From Cryptomeria japonica (lineage: Eukaryota; Streptophyta; Pinopsida; Cupressales; Cupressaceae), in contig NC_081408.1 in NCBI RefSeq assembly GCF_030272615.1, forward strand, positions 616,524,476 to 616,588,475: a stretch of 64,000 nucleotides of DNA. Reading direction: 5' to 3'. The translations under genes and the position numbers were made by a program. Under the pieces are notes generated by a model, which saw only the letters and a program-made list of their open reading frames with translations, was not told where the DNA came from and made no database searches. Positions 22,343 through 32,914 of the stretch are shown here, piece after piece (the first letter of the stretch is position 1; every line of letters begins with the position of its first letter).

Positions 22343-23131
22343 CATACATCATCAACAAGGCCTTCTTTTTTATCCCCTTAATGGCTGACCCATCCATCCA
22401 AAATAATTGACTGATAGCCTTCTGAGAGATATAAAAAATAACCCATCCTTGAAGGTCTCTGACAACAAAGCTTGGGGGGTCAAATTTCTTGGCCAGTTCC
22501 CTAATCAAAATTGGTTCAATAAATACATTTGGGACCACTAGCCTTCCTAAGTTCAATTTCCAGGGGTTGGATATTGGGTTAGGTTGGTCCCTATTTCCAT
22601 AAAAGGCGTGGAAGACATCCCACCACCTATGTCCCATGATGGAATCCCTACATCTAGCCTCTGTGTCACCCCACACTTTCTTAGTTGACTCCAATGATCT
22701 TGAGTTAGGGAATAGGTCTAGCAAATCTTGGCTCAAGACTCGGGTTGCTCTGGTTTTCCTCCTTGCCAATTCTTCCAATTTAATCATTGTTTCCCTTTCC
22801 ACTTCAACAATTGTCTTGGGAGGCTCAGCTAGTGCTATTGGTTTCTGTCGAGGTTGTGGGGATTCCTCTACAAAGGAGAAAGATTCAGAATTCCTTTTGG
22901 GAGGGGTTCTCTTCTTTGCTTCCCTCCTTTTTGGTGGATCCTCTGCCTTCTCCGCAACTTCTTTGAATTCAATCACAGGAGGGGTATGTTGGGAAAGTAT
23001 TACTACCATGGAGGCTCTGACCTCTCCATCCTTCTTTGATTTTATTTTCTTGGGAGTGGGTTTCCTTGCATTTGGGGTTGGGGCTTCCTCCTCTGTTTTC
23101 TCCTCTGAAACCATAGTTGCAGCCTTCTTTG
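22343..23131 (-). pseudogene. E1 unit, N-proximal coding piece
   Basis: This is the best-preserved part of E. It is open on the minus strand from the H border to the G border with no stop. The first part is Lys/Pro-rich (PTPKKIKSKK, KRREAKKRTPPKRN), like the E2 copy (KKKEVKKKTPPKKK). Then comes a conserved block: EVERETMIKLEEL, RKKTRATRVLSQDLLDLFP, CRDSIMGHRWWDVFHAFYG, WKLNLGRLVVPNVF and FVVRDLQGWVIFYISQ. E2 preserves the same block up to RDSIIGH. I recognise no family. Basic N-terminus plus a globular middle plus a coiled-coil C-terminus could suit a nucleic-acid-binding structural protein; this is inference only. Confidence 0.6.
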
Positions 23132-24150
23132 TGTAATACCCTAAAAAATGGTAATCTAAAATCATATCCCCCCTAGTCTCAATTTCATCACAAGGTCCTA
23201 ACCAAAGGCAATTAAAATTAATCTTGAGCAAACAATTAATTTCTTAAATCATCAATGTCACATGGCAAATTAATCACTCTGAATTAATTAAATAAGTATT
23301 TAATTAATTGATCATTTCAAGTAAATCATTTTTAAACAATTATCCTATTTATTTTATTAAATATCCTAGTATATTTAATTAAATAAATCAATTTGCCATT
23401 AAATCACAAAAAAATGAATTAATTGGAAAAAAAATTAAAAATTGAGAATAGAAATCAAATGGAGATAATCTTGAAAATCAAATTAAAAATTGAAAAAATC
23501 TTAGGAAAGCAATTAAAACAATTAAATCTCAAAATTTGAATAAAATAGAGAATAAATTAGTTTTTATTTTATTTTATCCTAATTTAGTTCAATTTCCTTT
23601 AAAACTAAGAAAAGCAGCCAATCACATCAATTCACATGGATTGTGCTTCTTCTTGGAAAATCTTGACCGCTCATCATCATTTGATCTTGGCTGTCGGTTT
23701 CTTTCTGAATTTTCTATAAATTCAGGCTCTCATCTCCTAATCAAGGACCTTGGAGATTTATTGTTATTATGCAGTTTTTTCTTTGGAGTCATTGAAGATA
23801 TTGTGCTTTGAGATTATTGCATCTTAATTTAGCTTTTTGCATACTCAGTTTAATCATTATTGCTTGATTTCATTTAGCTTAATATTCATTCATCTAGCTT
23901 AATCTTGCATCCATTTAGCTTAATCTTGTGCTCATATAGATTAAATCCTTCATCTTGGTGTAGTCTAGTCACTGGAATCGCTTATACAAATATGAGAGAA
24001 AGTCTATACTCGCATCTTTTAGAAGGCAATAGGTTGATTTGTTATGGTTTTTATATTCATGATTATATCTGTCTAACCATGCATGCAATGACTTAATTGA
24101 AGTGTTGTGTCTTATAGTTTGTAGAAACTTATCCACTTTTCACACACACA
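23132..24150 (+). repeat. element H 5' LTR
   Basis: Begins TGTAATACCCTAAA and ends CACACACACA. It aligns throughout with 47177-48195 at equal length, differing at scattered single positions. Confidence 0.95.
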
Positions 24151-24154
24151 TTTT

Positions 24155-24173
24155 TGGCACCCATCGTGGGGCC
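24155..24173 (+). other. element H primer-binding site
   Basis: TGGCACCCATCGTGGGGCC, four bases after the LTR. It is a variant of the TGGCGCCCACCGTGGGGC-type site common in plant Ty3/gypsy elements. It fixes the plus orientation. Confidence 0.75.
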
Positions 24174-24761
24174 CATAATTCAATCTTTTGGCCTCAAAAT
24201 CATTTTTTTCTATTTTTCAGGTCTCGTCCATACAGCCTCTGCGAGAGGTCATATGAGTAATTGCACAACATCACATGAGTTCTATCTTTTATCGTCTGGT
24301 TCATCAAGAATAATCATATGAATTTATGCTTTAGATATTTGATTGTGTGTTCTATCGTCTGGGTCTGTGGGAATACTCATCTGGGAAGGTATATATTGTC
24401 GTACGAATTTCTATTTTCCTCATTTCAAAAACAATATACTTTTAGGGTTTTTTTGTGAATTAAATTTGGATTTTACTAATGCTAACCTTGGTCTATCTTC
24501 TGTCTACCTAAAATTTTCACAGCCTAATTGGTTTTCTACAGAATGCTTGTCAAAGAATTTATAAATCAAACATACACCTGTCAAAGAATCAAAAGCAAAA
24601 TGACTACTAATGCGTTGTTCTTGCAGGTTGCCTAAGGAGAATCGACTAAACATTATGTATTCATTTAGTATTTTTTAGGCACTTAAATTGCTATTTGGTT
24701 AATGAACAAATCTGTCTTTTGTGTTTGAAGAAAAATCTAAGAGGTAGGAGAGTATTCTCTT
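24174..24761 (+). other. element H leader, first part
   Basis: Non-coding. It contains scattered short motifs of the type ATCGTCTGG, CATATGAG and GTCGTACGAA (24,240-24,410) that recur in H at 31,300-31,660 and 38,488-38,600. It ends where the copia-flank duplication begins. Confidence 0.5.
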
Positions 24762-25024
24762 GTCTTTATAGACAATTTGAAATCTAGACCCTTGAGGCTT
24801 TTTCTAAATTTGAGATTTGTGTACCTTTAGCGGGCTCGTCACAGTGGGAAAAAGTAATCACCCTGTGAGAATGAACCAAGTATAGTTGGACCCAAGCATT
24901 CAAACTCACTATAATAATTAGGCCTCTAGTGATTAAAGTCTTAGAGGACAAGATTATTTGAGTTTTCTCTTTGAGATCTCTCATATCGGACATTTTGTAG
25001 GGCCTCGTGGTCTCAATCACATTT
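24762..25024 (+). repeat. duplicated H leader segment, left copy
   Basis: This 263-bp segment is repeated at 30578-30844 (267 bp), starting GTCTTTATAGACAAT here and GTCTTTACAGACAAT there. The two copies bracket the truncated copia element, and only the right copy begins directly at the copia LTR end. Confidence 0.85.
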
Positions 25025-28000
25025 TTCAGGAAGGACAGTCCTAAACTTGATGGAACCAACTATGGGATATGGAAGATCAGAATGGAAACACATCTGAATT
25101 GCGTTGGTAAAGACATCTGGGAAGTAACAAAGAATGGTTATACTGCTGCTGTAGCTGGTTAGACCGCTCCAACTACCTTAGCTAAAGATGAGGAGAATGA
25201 TTGCAAAGCAAGAGAAGCACTTTTGAGCGCTTTATGAGATCAACAAATCATGGGATTATTAGATAGGTCTACTTCTAAAGCTATTTGGGATCATTTGGAA
25301 ACACTAAATGAAGGAGATTACACAGTCAAGATTGCAAAACTTGAAAGCTTCCGAGTCAGGTATGAACATCTGAAAAATGGAAGAAGATGAAAGGATTTCT
25401 GCTTTTATGGAAAGAGTAAATGAAATTGTTTTGGGTATTAAATGTTGTGGAAGAACCTTGAGTGAGGATGAAATTGTTTCAAAAATATTAAGAGGCTTGC
25501 CACCGGCATATAAAATGAAGGTTACTGCTATAAATGAGTTGAGAACAATGCCTAATACATCAATAACTAGGGATACATTGATTGGAAAACTTTCAGCCTT
25601 TGAAATTGAGGAATTTGGTCCTGTTGCTACTATAAAGATAAATTTGGCCTTTAAAGAATCAACATCATCTACTCCATTATTTGACAAATCAGATTGGAAA
25701 GCCTTTTATGCAAGAGAACTTGAAGAAACTAGGAAGGAGAATGAAGAACTTGAAGAACTTGAAGCACTATTTGCAAGGAAAATGCCTAAAGGTCCAGTTA
25801 GAAGTAAGTATGAAGGTAAAGCACCCTTTAAATGTTTTAACTACAATAAGATTGGTCATATGGCTTTGAGATGCCCTTATAGACATGCTAGACTAAGAGA
25901 AGAAGCTAGAAGAACATACAAGCCTAATCCTGAATATCAGAGATATAGATTTAAGAAGAACAAAGACAAATCTTGTTACATTGCTGATGAAGGTGTGATT
26001 GATGATTCTGATGAGGATCCAACAGGCAATGGATGGGTTTTTGTTGCTTTAATAGAAGATCAACCGATGCCTACTGCTCAACCGGTAGAACAAGCCCTAG
26101 CAGCTAAAGTTGAAGTAAAGGATGAATGGATCATTGGCTCAGGATGCTCACATCATATGACAGGAGATAAAGGTAAATTCTTGAACTTTCAAGAATACAA
26201 TGGAGGTTTAGTAAGATTTGGAGATGACAAAGCTTGTTCAATCAAAGGTAAGGGTACAATATCTCTTGATGGTAAGCATAACACTGACAATGTCTACTAT
26301 GTTGAAGGATTAAAGCATAATCTTTTAAGTGTTGGTCAATTAGTTGAGAAAGGATTTCAGTTACAATTTAAGAATGAAAAATGCAAAATCATGAATAGAA
26401 CTGGTTTAGAAATTGCAACCGGTAATTAGACTAGAGGTAATATCTTTCATTTGAATAACAGTGAAAAGGCATGCTTGATTACACATATAGATGAAAGTTG
26501 GTTATGACATAAGAGACTCTGTCATGTAAACTTTGATTACATGGTGAAGATCAGTACTTCTAAGGCAGTTAGAGATCTACCTAAAATTGTGAAACCTCAT
26601 AATACAATATGTAAGGAATGTCAATTTGGAAAACAAGTTAGAGCTAGTTTCAAAAGTATTCCAGAAAAAACCAATAATGCTCTTGATTTGATTCACATTG
26701 ATTTATGTGGTCCAGCTAGAACTAAAATCTTACAAGGTGATATATATTTCATGCTAATTATTGATGATTATTCTAGAATGTGTTGGGTTACTTTTCTCAG
26801 AGAAAAATCAGAAGCACTAGGAAAGTTCAAATTGTTCAAAGCAATGGTTGAAAATGAAACCGGTAAGAAAATCAAATGTTTAAGATTAGATCAAGGAGGA
26901 GAATTCACATCTAAGAAATTTAATACATTATGTGAAGTGAATGGAATCAAAAGAGAGTTATCAACACCTCAGACACCACAGCAAAATGGAGTTGTTGAAA
27001 GGAAAAACAAAACTATCTTGGATGCAGCAAGAAGTATGTTATCTGAAGCAAATTTACCACGTGTATTGGAGAGAAGCAGTTGGCACAACCATCTATACAT
27101 TCAACAAAGTTCACATCAAAGGTGAAATCGGTAAGACCCCTCATGAACTATGGTTTGGTAATACTCCTACTCTTAAGTATTTCAGAATTTTTGGAAGTAA
27201 ATGTTATATTGGCAAATTTGATCCTAGAAGTGATGAAGGAATATTTCTTGGATATTCATCTAAGAGCAAGGCATATAGATGTTTTAACAAGAGATTGCAG
27301 AAAATTGTTGAGAGTACAAATGTAAAGATTGATGAACAATTTAGAGGAACTTCAAGGTATATAGACTCTGAACCGGCAACAGAAATTGTGACAAATGAAC
27401 CTACACTAAATCCACTAGTACAGAATGAAGATCCCGTTAACCCGGTACCATTAGAGAATTCCACAGTAATTGAAGAACAACAACAAACAAAGACACCCCT
27501 GTATGTAAAATTGAATCATTCTGAAGATCAGATAATTGGAAACAAATTTAAAGGAGTTATGACAAGAGGAAGATTGGCAAATGAAGAGGTATGTCTTATT
27601 TCTCAAATTGAACCATCATCTGTTAATGAGGCACGTGAAGATAAATTTTGGATTAAAGCTATGGAAGAAGAATTAGAAAAAATTGAGAAAAATAATACTT
27701 GGACATTAGTTCCCTAGCCTAAGGATAAAAATGTAATTGGAACAAAATGGGTATTTAGAAACAAACTTAATGAAGATGGTAGGGTTGTTAGAAATAAAGA
27801 AAGATTAGTGTGTAAGGGATATTCTTAGAAAGAAGGAGTTGATTACAATGAAGCCTTTGCACCGGTAGCTAGAATTGAGGTAGTCAGATTATTCTTGGCT
27901 TTTGCAGCTCACATGAACTACAACGTTTATCAAATGGATATTAAACGTGCATTCTTGAATGAAGATCTTGAAGAGGAAGTCTATATTGAACAACTTGATG

Positions 28001-29145
28001 GATTTTATTTGACAAATGACAATGATATGATTTGTAGGTTAAGAAAAGCGATGTATGGATTGAATCAAGCCCCAAGAGCTTGATATGCAAGATTGGATAA
28101 GTATCTTTTAAAAATTGGTTTTACTAAAGGAAATGCAGACAACAATTTATATTACAAAATAACTAATGATGATATCTTGATTATGGAAGTATTCTTTGAT
28201 GATATAATCTTTGGAGGAGAAGACGGACTATGTAAAGAATTTTCTATTAAAATGCAGTAAGAATTTGAAATGTTTATGATTGGAGAAATAAAATTCTTTT
28301 TAGGATTGCAGATTTCACAGACAGACAAAGGTATATTTTTGAGTCAATCCAAGTACTTGAAAGAGTTACTAAAGAAATTTGGGATGGAGAACTCCAAACC
28401 CGTAAGCACACCTATGACTACAAATGACAAATTATCTCAAAGGGATGAATCTACACCTATTAATCCAACTAGATACAAATCTATGATAGGAGGTTTACTG
28501 TATTTGACACAAACTAGACCTGATATTATGAATGTAGTATGCATTGTTTCTAGATTTCAAAGTAATCCTAGAGAAAATCATGAATCAACAGTAAAAAGGA
28601 TTTTTCAGTACTTACAAGGCACTACAAATCTTGGATTATGGTATCCTAGAGATGAAAATTTTGATCTATGTGCATATACAGATGCAAATTGGGCAGGAGA
28701 TGTGGATGATAGAAAAAGCACCATCGGCGGAGCATTCTTTCTTGGAAAGAGATTAGTTTCTTGGTTGAGTAAGAAACAGATTTGTACATCTTTATCAACA
28801 ACAGAATTAGAATATGTTGCAACGGCAACTAACTATACACAGGTACTATGGCTTAAGCAAATGTTGAAAGACATAAAGGTAAAATGCAAGGAACCTATTA
28901 CTATATATTGTGATAACACTGTAGCAATTGATATATCTAAGAATCCAGTATTACATTCTAAAACAAAACATGTTTCTATCAAACTGAATTTTCTAAGGGA
29001 AAAAGTTGAAGAAAAAGAGATAAAACTAGTTTATGTGAATACTAAAGAACAACTTGCAGATATTTTCACAAAACCTTTGCCTAAGGAGACTTTTGAATAT
29101 CTCAGAGATCAGCTTGGAGTCATACCACCACTGATAGAGACTTAG
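25025..29145 (+). pseudogene. copia gag-pol polyprotein, broken
   Basis: Order along the frame: Gag start KLDGTNYGIWKIRMETHL; Gag body with MERVNEIVLGIKCCGRTLSE; zinc knuckle CFNYNKIGHMALRC, where Tyr replaces the second Cys; protease region around WIIGSGCSHHMTGDKGKF (Asp usual in this family is Gly here); integrase with HHCC (HKRLCHVNF...CKECQFGK) and catalytic Asp/Asp/Glu in LIHIDLCG, RLDQGGEF and QQNGVVERKN; reverse transcriptase with YQMDIKRAFLNEDL, MYGLNQAPRA and FDDIIFGGED; RNase H with YTDANWAGDVDDRKST and the closing EQLADIFTKPLPKETF. Nonsense codons occur at about 25,159, 25,236, 26,427, 26,505, 27,715, 27,826, 28,081 and 28,258, plus a one-base frameshift near 27,061. It is dead. 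The TAG and TGA codons fit CAG-to-TAG and TGG-to-TGA changes. Confidence 0.93.
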
Positions 29146-29519
29146 ACAATTGATGATTGTCATCAACCGGTATAATTTATAGAGAAATCTTTTACTCCGG
29201 TCTTTGATGAGGAAGCTACTTCTCAGTAGTTGGAATATTGAATTGATTGGTATTTTGTATATGAACTTGGTATTATAATAACTTTGGAAATTGATGTCAA
29301 AGGGGGAAAGATTGGTATGGAAAAACACAAGGAAAACACATTTTGCTCCCAGGGGGAGAGATTGTTGGTTGAGAGAGATTATTACTCTTTGTATCTGTAT
29401 TTTGATTTTTGGGTATGATTTCATTTTGGAGATTGTTGGTTTTTGGTATTTGGCATTTCTGTTTTGGCACTTTGATGGTTTTTCCATATTGTGTTGCCAT
29501 CAATGCCAAAGGGGGAGAT
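29146..29519 (+). promoter_or_regulatory. copia 3' untranslated region with triple purine tract
   Basis: AAAGGGGGAAAGATTGG (~29,299), AGGGGGAGAGATTGTTGG (~29,351) and AAAGGGGGAGATTGTTGG (~29,508). Only the last abuts the LTR start and is the functional-type polypurine tract. Earlier copies repeat both the tract and the first LTR bases. Confidence 0.75.
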
Positions 29520-30577
29520 TGTTGGTATTTTGGTATGGTTTTGTCATTGATGTCAACACCTACTAAAACACTAGCACTTTGGAGATCCAGTAGCATTCAC
29601 CAGCAAGCAACTATTGCACAGTTACTGGTATATGGTTCACCGACAGGATATAATGATCACCGACACTTGGAATGATATGGAAGACACATGGTAATGTTGA
29701 AGACATCATGTGGACACTTTGTTTTGAAGAATTACTCATTGGTATATTCATATTTGCATATTTGCTTTTACTAGCAAATAGGTCCAGGGTTACCTAGGGT
29801 TACACCAATAGGTTTATCTTTTTCAGATCAGCATGGCATGCTATGGAGATGATTTATTATTGTTGTAAATGCTTTAAGCCAACATGTTTAATCAGTTATT
29901 GCATCGGATATTATATTGTTTGCAAAATGTTTTTATTGTAATATCTTGTAGAGCCGACCTACTAAAATTGGTCTTAGGTTATGGTATAAATGTAAGATCT
30001 TATTTGTAAGATCGAATGTGGAATGCGAAAAAGAATTGTGTGAAGGTATATGCAAGATTAAGCAGAGCTATACACAAAGACATCATTTGAAGGTGAAGCT
30101 AGGTTTTTGTAGAAGCATATCAACATTACTCTAGTACTGAATCCAGCATATGAAGATGTTATTTTGTGTAGTACATTATTATTGGATTTAACCATCCAAC
30201 TGTAGTCAGTGTGACTCCCTTTTGTGTTTGAGCAGTGAGCTCTAGGCTATTGGCCTTTCTACATGTGCAGACCCCATTTATGTACACTTACTATTTGTAG
30301 TAGTATCTTCTGATTGTGGGTAAGGTTTCCCATTGTGGTTTTTCCCCTTATAGGGTTTCCACGTATAAACATTGGTGTTATGTGTTGTGGATAACTTTAT
30401 GTTTATATTTCATGCATTAATATTTACCGGTATAGCAATTAACTGTTAACACTGTCTACCAACATACTTAACTGGTTTACCAATATTAAGCATTAAGTTG
30501 ATTAAGTTGTTTTTGGTTTGAAATTTATTGATGATAGATTCACCCCCGCCCCTCTTATTTGTCTCTCGAACCTAACA
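29520..30577 (+). repeat. copia 3' LTR
   Basis: Starts TGTTGGTATTTTGG directly after the purine tract and ends TCGAACCTAACA, followed by GTCTT. Near its end it carries GTGGTTTTTCCCC...GGGTTTCCACGTATAAA and a TTCACCCCCGCCCCTC run. Both motifs recur in the LTRs of B, C and D. Confidence 0.85.
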
Positions 30578-30844
30578 GTCTTTACAGACAATCAAAAATC
30601 TAGACCCTTGAGGCTTTTTCTAAATTTGAGATTTGTGTACCTTTAGCGGGCCTGTCACAGTGGGAAAAAGTAATCACCCTATGAGAATGAACCAAGTGAG
30701 TACAATTGGACCCGAGCATTCGAACTCACTATAATAATTGGGCCTCTGGTGATTAAAGTCTTAGAGGATGAGATTATTTGAGTTTTCTCTTTGAGATCTC
30801 TCATATCAGACATTTTGTAGGGCCTCGTGGTCTCAATCACATTT
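30578..30844 (+). repeat. duplicated H leader segment, right copy
   Basis: Right-hand partner of 24762-25024. It continues without a break into unique H leader sequence, so this is the original position. Confidence 0.85.
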
Positions 30845-31679
30845 ATATGACTACAACTTGTTTCGGTACCTTGTCGGGCTATAGGCCTCAATCATGCTTG
30901 CATGACTTCAAGGGGTAATTTTGAATGGAATTCCTAACTAAGAACTATAAGATAGAGGCTACCTGATTCACCTCCGAAAGGGGGATAATCTTTGTGCAAG
31001 AGAGATAGCAACTCTCCCAAGATATTTGCCATATCGTGCTCCCATTAGTGTTTGGAGTTGGCTAATATAGGGTTGAGAATCCATTGCATGAGACTCAATG
31101 GTTGTATTCTGATTATCTATTGGGTGTGTATCTAAGTTTGCAAGCAAATATTTTCTTCTCTAAGCCAACTTCCGTATGGTTAGCATGCTGTGCTTGAAAG
31201 TCATTATACATCTTGCATGTTTACTGTGTTTTCATCCCTAAAACTAAAATTGAAATACTAAAACTAGAGAAAACAAATCAACATCAACAACTCAGTGATC
31301 AAAGCACTATCCGTGTCAAAAACTGGTCTCTGTTAGTCATCAAAAACTTAGTCCTTATCAAAAAATGGTCTCTATCAGTCGTCAAAACTCTGTCCATGTC
31401 AGAATATCATCTTTGTCCAGTCCTCTATCATATGAGTCTATTGAATTATCATCTGTCTACATACATATTATCGTATGAGTCTTCATTGATCCTGCCAGTT
31501 TATTGTCTGGCTCTGTAATAATTGTCGTCAGAGTATACAAAATTGTCGTTATGCTCTTAGAGAATTGTCGTCTAGCTCTTAGCATACCATTGTATGAATA
31601 ACTATCATACTCATTAGATTGTTGCCTGGAGGTCATTAAACTGTCATGTGAGTGTAGGAAGCAACTCTTATGAGAAACT
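30845..31679 (+). other. element H leader, second part
   Basis: Non-coding. From ~31,300 to 31,660 it is a loose array of ~30-bp repeats built on AATTGTCGTC/ATTATCGTATGAGTCT. Element B inserted right after it. Confidence 0.5.
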
Positions 31680-32590
31680 TGTTGGAAACCAATAACACTG
31701 AGAGGGGGGGGTGAATCAGTGTTGTACTAGAATATAAAATTTTGACCTTAGCAAAACACACATATACCAATCGGTGTACCAGTATAAATAGAATTGAAAG
31801 AAGTAATGCAACTAATAAACCAAACACGTAAATGAGAATCATAACACACAAATTTATACATGGAAAACCTCAATGAGGAAAAACCATGGTGGGATTTGTG
31901 ACCCACAATATCAATACACTGGCCATATGAAGATTTATTACAATATATGATGGGCCTACACTTGCATGAAGGCTTACAACCTAGAGCACACTTCTCATCA
32001 CAAAAGGAGCCTCACTAGCTACATAAAAATCCAGACAAAAATCCATAGAATAGAGAACTGCTTAGTATAGCATCTCCTATACTGGAATACAGTTCCGATT
32101 TAAGCTCTGTTTGATTTGGTTATAACCCTAAACCTCAGTACCAGAATAACCCTTACAATGAATTCCTCACATACATATTTTCTTTGATATATTTTGTATT
32201 ACATTACATTTATATCCTTATCTATCCATATATATTTCAAATTATCTAATCAATCTTCACTATATACCCTACACAAATTTATGCCTTATGTCAGCTTACA
32301 AGGATATATACAATACCATATTTCATGTCGGCCATATGACATAAATGAATAAGCATTAAAAAAAGTTGTTGATGTTGGATCCAAAAGGTGTCAGCCTCCA
32401 ATACCGATATCCTTTACCATATCATGTCGGCCTTATTGCCAGTGACTAAAGAAATCTTCTATCCTATGTAGGTGCTGGTGTAGAGTCTGTGAAGTGCCTG
32501 CTGGTACACCATATGAAGCCTGAACCCAAAACATGTTGCCATAAATGACAACATAATGAATCCTAACCAGTAGAATGTCAATTGCCAACA
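31680..32590 (-). repeat. element B 3' LTR
   Basis: TGTTGGAAACC...GTCAATTGCCAACA. It is immediately followed on the plus strand by ATCTCCCCCTTTGGCATTGATGG, whose reverse complement is the polypurine tract (minus GCCAAAGGGGGAGAT). The hairpin AACACTGA...TCAGTGTT is at 31694-31723. Confidence 0.93.
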
Positions 32591-32914
32591 ATCTCCCCCT
32601 TTGGCATTGATGGCAATACTCATGGGAAAACTTGTCATGGTTTCTGTCAGTTTCATCCTGCCCTGCTCCCCCTGAGCTGAATATGCAAAATGCTCCAATA
32701 TTTCAAATTTCCAAAAAATCTGTAACTCCCCCTAATGTATGCAATCCTTGCAATCCTTTTTCACATTGATACTACTCCCCCTTTGACATCAATTCCCCCA
32801 AAAATGTCAAAGAATGATAACTGTACACTGAATACCTCCCAAAATGTCATACTCGAGTTTGACCATTTTCAAGATTTTTGGGTAAGCTTTCTTTAATAAC
32901 TCCATATAAGTATC
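32591..32914 (-). promoter_or_regulatory. element B 3' untranslated region with purine-tract cluster
   Basis: On the minus strand, GGGGGAG occurs four times: next to the LTR (32,593-32,605) and near 32,664, 32,727 and 32,776. The last is preceded by GATGTCAAA. This clustering matches the copia element and element C. Confidence 0.7.

Larger units (their letters stand above)
25025..30577 (+). mobile_element. Ty1/copia element (Sirevirus-like), 5'-truncated
   Basis: It contains gag-pol (25025-29145), a 3' untranslated region with repeated purine tracts, and a 1,058-bp 3' LTR (29520-30577; TGTTGG...CCTAACA). The 5' LTR, primer site and first codons of gag are missing. The order Gag, zinc knuckle, protease, integrase, reverse transcriptase, RNase H is that of Ty1/copia. 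The CATCAATGCCAAAGGGGGAG context at the purine tract is typical of the Sirevirus branch (recognition from knowledge). It is inserted in H. Confidence 0.9.

Noticed and set aside
22636-23136. Plus-strand 166-codon frame over the E1 Lys-rich part
   Set aside because: The minus strand is conserved with E2 (60,162-60,884) and continues across the H insertion; the plus frame is only its complement. The same holds for the minus frame 60122-60877 over E2.
24784-25059. Minus-strand 91-codon frame present in both flank copies
   Set aside because: It is part of the non-coding H leader; the right copy (30679-30891) diverges in frame, so there is no coding conservation.
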